Shown in pieces: positions 1 through 10,300 of a DNA stretch of 64,000 bases. The stretch spans positions 372,001 through 436,000 of the forward strand of contig BRXU01000008.1 in NCBI GenBank assembly GCA_030267565.1, in the 5' to 3' direction. Each line of letters begins with the position of its first letter. Within the stretch, counting starts at the first letter, position 1. The notes under the pieces were generated by a model, which did not search any database, had not been told where the DNA came from, and was given only the letters and a program-made list of their open reading frames with translations. The position numbers and the translations under genes were made by a program. Origin of the DNA: Pleodorina starrii. Its lineage: Eukaryota; Chlorophyta; Chlorophyceae; Chlamydomonadales; Volvocaceae.

Positions 1-1367
1 GCCACGTACAATTGAGGGGGCTTCTGCAGTGTTGGATTGCGTACGGGGCCCTGAAGTAGGGCGAGTTGGCCGCTGATGCTTGCGAATGCCTACCTCCTTG
101 TGCGAGCACACACCAGGCCAGGAGCCTTCGAGGAATTCATCAAGGCGCGAAGAAGGTAACAATAGCGCATCGAACGTGATAGAACCAGGAGCCGCCGAGT
201 TGGATTTATACCAAGGGACCGCGACTGCCAGCGGTCAACAGGTCTGGGGTCGACCTACCGAAACGTTTGATGGCCGAATCTGAAAAAGTATTGAGGCGGT
301 GTTGGAGGTGACATATATACATCCGACTGAGTATATATATGTACGTACCGCCCTCCAAAATAAGCAAGATACACACCGCCGCGCACCTAGCCCTCGACCA
401 CTTGAGCCTCCGCCCTGGCTTGAGCTGTTAGTTGCTTGCCAGTTCGGTAGCGGGAGCAGACATCATCCCGAATCGGAAACTACGTTGGATGCAATGCTTG
501 CGTGAACAGAAGTCTAAATATCAAACCTTCGACGTGGGCGAGGATGCAGTTACCGCCGCCGTCGCTCGGCGCGTCTCGGCGCTCGCGAAATGCGCGCGCA
601 TGCATCAACATACAACCAACGAGACAGCGAGGCAGGCCGGCGTATCGTAAATATATATGCAGACGGAGAGCTGTTCACTATGCGTCGATTAGGGATACTT
701 GCTCACGAGCTCACCTAAGCTATTACCGCCTGCTCACCGAAGCTATCCCGACCACGCTCCCCATCACGAACTCCCTTTGACAGGGCGGCGCTTGCCCGAA
801 CGCGTTGTGTGGGCGCCAACGGTTCTTGGTTGTATGTAACACCCGTGGCATCCATTTTAACATGCTGACCGCATGGTTACCACGCACCATGACCACCCGC
901 CAGCCAATGGCGGTAACATTCTATCACGCCGCGCGCATACTTCGTTGCAGCCCTTATTGCCATGCGTCGCACAGGCAGGGTCATAGAGAGTTTGCAGGTC
1001 GTGCCGTTCCACACAACCACGTAAGTAAGTACAGTGAGAAATACGCTTATCGTACCCGCGCCCCGCACCCGCGCCGGTACGGCCGCCCTGCATGATCGTA
1101 TGATAGTATTGAAATCCTTGCTCGGCATCCACACTGGCAGTGACATATTGGCGAAACTTAACATGGCAAACCCCTTGATTGATGCGCAAAAATAAAAGAT
1201 CACGTCGTCCCATGCCGTATTACGCGCAGATAGGTTGTATAGAGCGCAACCGGCCACAGTAAGAACACTTACGTTTCGAGGTAGGAGTCATGGCGTGTAT
1301 GTACAAGAAGGTGGAACAGGGTGCTGCACAGAATACGTGACCCCATCCCAAAACGATACCCATGCAT
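1..1367. other. Gene-free flank, 3' of the modular surface gene
   Basis: No exon with recognisable protein content was found on either strand. The stretch holds short AT alternations near 305-345 (TATATA runs). It is the downstream side of the minus-strand gene ending at 1368, so part of it should be 3' UTR. No TGTAA-type polyadenylation motif was found on the minus strand here, so the transcript end is not placed. Confidence 0.5.
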
Positions 1368-4300
1368 TTAACCAAGCCCCAGAAGGCCGCCGATCGTTGC
1401 GGGCGCCTCTATCCATCCCCACGCGTAGTCGGTCCGCAACAGCACGGTTGAGCCGTCCTCACTGAACAGGGCAGCCGCAACCATGGCTGGGCCGCGGCGA
1501 ACTTGAGTGCACATCAGCACAATCAGGTTGTCGCCCGGCTGCAGCTCTACCCTGACGTCCGTCACCCTGCTGATGTTCCTGGGGTCCCACAGGACAGTTG
1601 GACCGTACTGCTTGCCATTCACGAATACGGTGGCGGTATCGTCGGCCAGCACCTTGAAGGTCGCGTTGGTCGCTGTCTCGGACTTCAGCGTGCGGAACAG
1701 GTACACGAGCTGATCAGCTGGTGGTTCGTTGGTGGAGACGTCAACCCTCGACCAGATGAAGTGGGCGCGGGAGTCTGGGGAGAACTGCACCGAGGGGTGT
1801 CTCGTGTAGAAGCCGACGGCTGCACGTAACAGGAGGACAAGCAGAGGAAGGTCGGGAACGGAAGGATGCGGCGGGCAACGGGAAGCTCAATACACGTGTG
1901 GGCTAATAGATAAGGACTGGGAAAATGGTGAGCCCCGTCTGCTTGCTTGTGGACCGGTGTTTGGTCGACTTGTCGCCATATTAGGCTTCAGCCCCTGCCC
2001 GGAAACTTACGTCGTTTGACACCGCAGACACGCGAGGAGTCTGCCACAAGCGCCGGCTGGCCCTTGACCATAACGCTGTCCAGGCCCTTCAGACGGCAGC
2101 TGCCACTGGTAAAGTCGTAGTCCCAGTACAGGCACGCAGAGGTGCGGGCGCAGGCATCACAGCAGGCGCCCTCACTCCGTAGCCTGAGGGTCGACAGCGC
2201 GCCCGCATCGTTGCCGTACGATGCGCCGTATTGCCGAATGCTGCATACTGCGCGCCAAGGTGTATTGCATATAAATTTCGGGGGAGTCGGGAGTGCTTCG
2301 GTTGGCATATGCAACACTCCACCGTCCTAGATGCATTTATGCGGCAGGCCCCCTTTGCAGCAATGAACCACCGGTTCGAGCCAGGGTATTGCCGTCCATC
2401 GCTTTTAACAGGAACTGTTTTATCATGTTTTCTGAAAAGGACCGGTCGGCGATGCCAGATCAGTGCATCTTTATTAGGTACCCAGGACACTACAGGAACC
2501 CTGGTTGCTTTATTACCCTAATAACCATTGCTTGGTGAATCCATTATAGCCCTATGTAAGGCCAGTTGTGTGCCAGCGACAACGCATGGCCAATCTGGCT
2601 CAACTAAACCCTATCCAGCCATCAGGCTGGCCAGAGCCTATGACCGATACGCAGGGGAGCCCGCTGACAATCCATCTGAATTTCCTTAATCTTTTTGTTG
2701 TAGCGAAGAATGTTACCCTTTCCTACTAGGGTAAGTTGTCCCTACTGACATCCGTTTTCATCTATATCGCCGTACCCGCTGGTGCGCCGTACGCCTCCAG
2801 CTCCGCAATCTGAAGGTTGGGCTTTCCGGCGCCGCCGAAGCTCTGCATGGTCAGCCACCGGCCAACCACAGGCGGGTCCAGGTTGATTGTCAGCACCTGC
2901 CCGATGCTGCCGGGGCCCCTGCTCCTGTGGACCAGAGTGTTGAAGGTCATCTGTTGGGCGGTCCCGTTGACGGGAACCTGCGCGCCGCCAACACGGACAT
3001 CTACGCCCGCCGTGTTGTTTCCACAACAGTCACGCCGATTGTAATAGACGATGCGGTCGATATGGAAAATGTCGCCAAGGTCAATGGCCAGCCAGGGCGT
3101 GGTGTCGGCTGGCGCGCTCCGATAGAACTGGTCGCCGGTGGCGGGTATCGAGCCATCCACGGCGAAGGACGGCGCATAACTGGTCATGGGGGAGTTGGTG
3201 GTCGACGCGAATACGGGCTTGTTGAAAGCGATGTTTTCCGTTGGTTGTGAAGTAGGCGACGTGATGGCGTTAATCGAGTCTGGGGTCGGAAGAGGAACCG
3301 GCGGGAGCGAGCTTGGACGTGGTGCCGGCGGCGGTGGCGGCGGCGGGCGACGTTGGCTGGGGCTAGACGGCGGCGGGCTAGGGGGGGGCGGGCTAGGGGG
3401 CGGCGGGTTCAGGCTTGGGGGCGGCGGCCTCGGAGGCGGCGGGCTTGGGCTTGGTGGCGGGTTCGGGCTTGGGGGCGGAGGGCTCGGGGGCGGCGGGCTG
3501 GGGCTTGGTGGCTTCGGGCTTGGAGGCGGCGGGTTCGGGCTTGGGGGCGGAGGGCTCGGTCGCTGCGGCGTCGGGGTGGGAGGCTTCGTTATAGGAGGCG
3601 GCGGGTTCGGGCTTGGGGGCGTAGGCCTCGGGGGCGGGGGGCTGGGGCTTGGTGGCTTCGGGCTTGGAGGCGGCGGGTTCGGGCTTGGGGGCGGAGGGCT
3701 CGGAGGCGGCGGGCTGGGGCTTGGTGGCTTCGGGCTGGGGGGCGGCGGGCTAGGGCTTGGTGGCGGAGGGCTCGGGGGCGGCGGGCTTGGGATTGGGGGC
3801 GGCGGGCTGGGGCTTGGTGGCTTCGGGCTTGGAGGCGGCGGGCTAGGTGGCGGCGGGCTTGGGGGCGGCGGGCTCGGAGGCGGCGGGCTCGGGGGCGGCG
3901 GGCTCGGGGGCGGCGGGATTGGGCTTGGGGGCGGCGGGCTCGGGGGCGGCGGGCTAGGGGGCGGCGGGCTTGGGGGCGGTGGGCTCGGGCTTGGGGGCGG
4001 CGGGCTCGGAGGCGGCGGGCTCGGGCTTGGGGGCGGTGGGCTAGGGGGCGGCGGGCTTGGGCTTGGGGGCAGCGGGCTGGGGCTTGGTGGGGGCGGGCTT
4101 GGAGGGGGCGGGCTCGGGCTTGGGGGCGGAGGGCTCGGGGGCGGCGGGCTTGGGCTTGGGGGCGGCGGGCTAGGAGGAGGCGGGCTAGGGCTGGGGGGGG
4201 GGGGGGTGGGGCTTGGTGGCGGCGGGCTTGGAGGCGGCGGGCTCGGGCTTGGTGGCGGCGGGCTCGGAGGCGGCGGTCTTGGGCTTGGTGGCGGCGGGCT

Positions 4301-7300
4301 CGGTGGCGGCGGGCTTGGGCTTGGTGGCGGCGGGCTTGGAGGGGGCGGGCTCGGGGTTGGTGGCGGTGGGCTCGGGGGCGGGGGGCTTGGGCTTGGGGGC
4401 GGCGGGCTCGGTGGTGGGGGGCTCGGGCTTGGGGGCGGCGGGCTCGGAGGCGGCGGGCTTGGGCTTGGTGGCGGCGGGCTTGGAGACGGCGGGCTTGGGC
4501 TTGGTGGCGGCGGGCCTGGGCTTGGTGGCGGCGGGCTTGGAGGCGGCGGGCTCGGGCTTGGGGGCGGCGGTCTTGGGCTTGGTGGCGGCGGGCTCGGGGG
4601 CGGCGGGCTTGGGGGCGGAGGGCTCGGAGGCGGCGGGCTTGGGCTTGGTGGCGGCGGGCTTGGAGGCGGCGGGCTCGGGCTTGGGGGCGGCGGGCTTGGG
4701 GGCGGCGGGCTTGGGCTTGGTGGCGGCGGGCTGGGAGGCGGCGGGGTCGGGCTTGGGGGCGGCGGGCTGGGGGGCGGCGGGCTTGGGCTTGGGGGCGGAG
4801 GGCTCGGGGGCGGCGGGCTTGGGCTTGGGGGCGGCGGGCTCGGGGGCGGCGGGCTCGGGCTTGGGGGCGGCGGGCTGGGGGGCGGCGGGCTTGGGCTTGG
4901 GGGCGGCGGGCTCGGGGGCGGCGGGCTTGGGCTTGGGGGCGGGGGGCTGGGGCTTGGTGGCGGCGGCCTTGGAGGCGGCGGGCTCGGGCTTGGGGGCGGC
5001 GGGCTGGGGGGCGGCGGGCTTGGGCTTGGGGGCGGAGGGCTCGGGGGCGGCGGGCTGGGGCTTGGGGGCGGCGGGTTGGGGCTAGGTGGCGGCGGGCTTG
5101 GAGGCGGCGGGCTCGGGCTTGGGGGCGGCGGGCTTGGGGGCGGCGGGCTTGGGCTTGGGGGCGGAGGGCTCGGGGGCGGCGGGCTTGGGCTTGGGGGCGG
5201 CGGGCTGGGGCTAGGTGGCGGCGGGCTTGGAGGCGGCGGGCTCGGGCTTGGGGGCGGTGAGGGCAACGGACTGGGGGGTTTGGGGCTGGGCGGCTGGGGT
5301 AAGAGCGGCGGGTTAGGTGACGGCGACGGCGACGGCGGCTGTGGATGTGGAGAGGGTGGTGATGGTAAGGGCGGTCGTGTTGCTAATGACGGCAAGGAAG
5401 GGGAGGGCGTTGGGGGCCGTGGTGAGGGTGGTGACGCCATCCGTGGCGGCGGTGAAGGTGGTGAGGGCGGGGAAAGATCAACGCCGGCCCATCCGTTCTC
5501 AGGGACTTCTATCCATCCCCACGCGTAGTCGGTCCGCAGCAGCACGGTTGAGCCGTCCGCACTGAACAGGGCAGCCGCAACCATGGCTGGGCCGCGGCGG
5601 AGTTGGGCGCACCTCAGCACAATCAGGTTGTCGCCCGGCTGCAGCTCGACCCTGACGTCCGTCACCCTGCTGATGTTCCTGGGGTCCCATACGGCAGTTG
5701 GACCGTACTGCTTGCCATTCACGAATACGGTGGCGGTATCGTCGGCCAGGACCTTGAAGGTCGCGTTGGTCGCTGTCTCGGACTTCAGCGTGCGGAACAG
5801 GTACACGAGCTGATCAGCTGGTGGTTCGTTGGTGGAGACGTCAACCCTCGACCAGATGAAGTGGGTGCGGGAGTCTGGGGAGAACTGCACCGAGGGGTGT
5901 CTCGTGAAGAAGCCGACGGCTGCACGTAACAGGAGGACAAGCAGCGGAAGGTCGGGAACGGAAGGATGCGGCGGGCAACGGGAAGCTCAATACACGTGTG
6001 GGCTAATAGATAAGGACTGGGAAAATGGTGAGCCCCGTCTGCTTGCTTGTGGACCGGTGTTTGGTCGACTTGTCGCCATATTAGGCTTCAGCCCCTGCCC
6101 GGAAACTTACGTCGTTTGACACCGCAGACACGCGAGGAGTCTGCCACAAGCGCCGGTGCCTGCTGGCCCATGACCATAACGCTGTCCAGGCCCTTCAGAC
6201 GGCAGCTGCCACTGGGAAAGTCGTAGTCCCAGTACAGGCACGCAGAGGTGCGGGCGCAGGCATCACAGCAGGCGCCCTCACTCCGTAGCCTGAGGGTCGA
6301 CAGCGCGCCCGCATCGTTGCCGTACGACGCGCCGTATTGCCGAATGCTGCATACTGCGCGCCAAGGAGTATTGCATGTAAATTTCGGGGGAGCCGGGAGT
6401 GCTTTGGTTGGCATGTGCAACACTTAACCGTCTTAGATGCGGTTTTGCGGCAGGCTACCGTAGCAGCACTGAACCATCGGTTCGAGCCCGGGTCTTGACT
6501 GGGCTGCTTTTATCATTCGATTGCAATCGTACATCCATCACCTTCCACCTTCCACAGCTGGACAGCGCCGTTGTAAGCCCCGCGTACGGCCCCTTGCGCG
6601 CAAGTGAGTGTGGCTATATGCACACGCAAGTGAGAGGGCGCATTGAAAACCGGACAGCAGGCGCCGCGGCTTCCGCCCCGCAGTGCCCTCCCTGGAGTAG
6701 CTGTTCGAGCTACACCGCAGCTACCTTGGCATGTGCGTGGGGTATGTGTATTTCATACCCGTAGAATAAAACAGGCAGGTCGGCTATGCTCGAACTGGCA
6801 TGCAAGATGTATCGAAGCCAGCCGCTTTATCACTTCGCAGCCTTGCGAATCAAGATGATCCCACTATGGCACAAGCGGCCATGAACACAGTTCGGCAGGA
6901 TTAAAGAAGCAGATCCACATTGTTTAGGTGATTAGCTAACCTTGCAGGCTGCGTATGCGTACTGACGTAATAAGGGGGCATGTGCGTTTTTCCCCAGGAA
7001 GAAACTCCGCATGGTATTTTTCTCCAAAACATTGGCTATGTGCAATTACGGCGATGGCATTGCGTGGTCGGTTTTCGTTCACCAGCCCGGAGACACCCGG
7101 CTCGCCCCCTCGGTCCAGCGGCCCTCCTCATGCACCTACCCGCTGGTGCGCCGTACGCCTGCAGCTCCGCAATCTGAAGGTTGGGCTTTCCGGCGCTGCC
7201 GAAGCTCTGCATGGTCAGCCATCGGCCAACCACAGGCGGGTCCAGGTTGATTGTCAGCACCTGCCCGGTGCTGCCGGAGCCCCTGCTCCTGTGGACCAAA

Positions 7301-10300
7301 GTGTTGTGGGTCATCTGTTGGGCGGTCCCGTTGATGGGAACCTGCGCGCCGCCAACACGAAACTCCGCGCCCCCTGTGTTGTTGCCACAACAGTCACGCC
7401 GGTTGTAATAGACGATGCGGTCGATGTGGAAAATGTCGCCAAGGTCAATGGCCAGCCAGGGCGCGGTGTCGACTGGCGCGCTCCGATAGAACTGGTCGCC
7501 GGTGACGGGTATCGAGCCATCCACGGCGAAGGACGGCGCATAACTGGACATGGGGGAGTCGGTGCTCAACGCAAATACGGGCTTGTTGAAAGCGATGTTG
7601 TCCGAACCTGACGGCGGCGGCGGCGGCGGTGGTGGCACCTCGACGAAGGCCCAGGCTCCGTCCGTGTGCACGAGCACAGTGCCGTTCGGAGCGAGCAGAC
7701 TTGCTTCCACCCCGGCCTGGCCCCCGTAGTTCTCAACAGCGATGGCGATCAGGCTGTCACCGGCCGGCAGGTCGATGCTGACGTTTACCAGCTGGTACCT
7801 GGTAGACCTTGGGCCGAACGCCCTGCCGTTGAGGTACGGCACGGCAAAGTCGTCCGCGATGTAGTGAAAGATGGCGCCTGTGACGGCGGTGGGCAGGCTG
7901 ATGGTCCTGTAAACGAACACCGTGTTGGTGGGCTGCGCGGCGCTCTGCGTGTCGGCTGTTGACCACAGCCAGTAGGAGCCGCTATCGGCGGGCAGGGACA
8001 CGGTGTGGTGGTAGGTGTAGAAGGAGACGCCTGCCGGAGTGGAGCGGAACGGCACGTGAACGTACATTAAGCTATTTCAGCAGCTGGTGACGGGCGCGTG
8101 ACGAAACGTGGACGGGAGAACAATGCTATGGGTCAATAGACCAACTCTTGCACGCGTCACGTCACATACACGAAACGCACATTGTTGAGGACGAGGGTTT
8201 GCATTGATGGAAACGTCCGTGCGTGCGTCCTAGTGCGTCCATCCGACCCTCCTTGCATGGACGAAATCCACTTCAAGTTGGAAAGAACCGTGCGTGTTTG
8301 CAGGAAACATCGATCCTCAGCTGCATTGGGCGCACTCGCTAAGCATGATTATCTCAGCCCGGCGGCGGGTCTCATCACACGCCTGCCCCCGGCCCCAGGT
8401 CCCGTACGTAGCCGCAATTATATTACTTGAGCGTGTCGCGAGGCTGCCCGCGAGCTAATAACTCCATTCGTTGCAATTCCGCCCACCGCAAATCAATTAC
8501 ATACACACCGCGCTTGGCGCCCGCCACACGACCGATATCCCGGAAAAAGCCGGGGATGGTCTGTCCGGGGGGGATGCGGCCTCCCTGGTCGCCCTTGAGG
8601 CGACAGATGCCGCTGCCGCGCTCCCAGTCCCAGTAGAGGCAGGCGGGGCTGTCGTAGCAGGCCTGGCAGCAGGCGCCGGCGTTAGGCTCCGTTGAGTTGG
8701 ACAGCATCAGAGCGTCTTCACCGTATCTGGCGCTCTCCTGCAGCAGGGAGCACGCTGCGGGAGCGGAGCGGCCGCCGTGGCCGTGTGCAAAGGACCGAGG
8801 CATGGCGGTCGGTACGCAGCAAATAAATGACGAACGAGGAACGAGGCATGGCGGTACGCAGCAAATGACGGGTGGCGGGCTATTGTAAGCAGGTGCTTAT
8901 CCCGCTAAGGCTTATCCCGCAGGTGCTCAGGAGTCAGGCTTATACCCCCCCCCCCCGAGAGCGAGCCGTCCTCGGTGTTCATGCATAGGACCTCCCCACC
9001 CTCGCCAGGGTTCCACCCGACAGCCATGGGCTGCGACCAGGCACTCGGGGAACGGCCCAGTCATGAACCGGGTCATACAGTGTGTTTTTGGTCATGAACC
9101 CAGTCATGCAGCCATTCGCACGACATGACCAGTCATAACCTTAGTCATGTGGGCCCCTCCAGTCATGCCGGGCAGGGCCCTAGTCATATCGGGACGCCAT
9201 GCCCCCAGTCATGTTATGCCCAGTCATTTTGGGCTAGTCATGTGAAACGAAGCCGGTCATGGAAGCCTACGCCCAGTCATCTGGTGCTGGGCATAAGCTT
9301 TGTAGTCATTTCTTACAATGAGTGCTGTGACTATTTACACTCTCCAGTCGGCTATTATAATGTTAGTGCAAAAGGCGCACGAAAGCTTTTTATGGGACTG
9401 CATTTATTACTGTTATGCAGCTGGAGCTTACGGACACCTATGGAATACATACATAACATAGTATACAACGCTATGTGACGAAGCTTCTGGTCATGTTAAA
9501 ACGTACGGCAGTCATGGGGCGCACGCGTGCAATGACTGCTTCTGGTCATGTTAGAACGTACGGCAGTCATGGGGCGCACGCGTGCAATGACTGCTTTTGG
9601 TCATGTTAGAACGTACGGCAGTCATGGGGTGCACGCGCGCAATGACCGGTTCCGGTCATGTTGGACTGTACGGCAGTCATGTAATGTAAGCGTAATATGA
9701 CAGTCCATGGTCATGTGTGTATGATGATGCAGATCATGACCGAATTCATGGCCGAATTCATGAACAAATTACAGTGCGCAACATGACTGGAAGCCGTCAT
9801 GTAGGCACCTGCCAGTCATAAATTGAGTCCAGCCAGTCATGAAATTGGGTCATGAATGTGGTCATGAATGTGGTCATGATTGTTGTTTCCATGACCATTT
9901 CCAGTCATCTTATGCAGCCCATGGCGCACTGCATGACCCGTCTCATGACCCGGGGCATGACTGCCCAACATGACCAGTGCACAACATGAACACATCTATG
10001 ACTAGCACTTCATGACTGCAGGCACTTCATGACTGGCCGCATGACTGGGTTCATGAACGGGTTCATGACCCGGATAGCGCTGTATGACTGGGCCGTTCCC
10101 CGAGTGGGGAGCGAACCGACGACCTCCCATTAGTCGTACGGCATAGGTCACAAAACCAATTGTAGGTAGCAAAGGCTTATCCTGCGAATGCTCAGGAGCT
10201 AGGCTTACAGCTATACAGGATAAGTGGAGAGCTCCTATTGATTGCATAACACCCGCATCAGTTGGGACATCTGCCGGTAGGTCGGTCGGGAGCGACGTGC

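Noticed and set aside
3186..5528. 780-codon plus-strand Gly/Leu-rich open frame
   Set aside because: It is the exact antisense of the SPPPP shaft; G-rich complements of proline codons contain no stops. The minus frame is flanked by real domains and splice sites.
9043..10105. CRISPR-like array
   Set aside because: The repeated motif is only 5-8 bp, occurs in both orientations without constant spacers, and lies in a eukaryotic intron.
10105..10180. tRNA gene on the minus strand
   Set aside because: Only a T-arm-like stretch is present; no acceptor, D-arm or anticodon stem can be paired.
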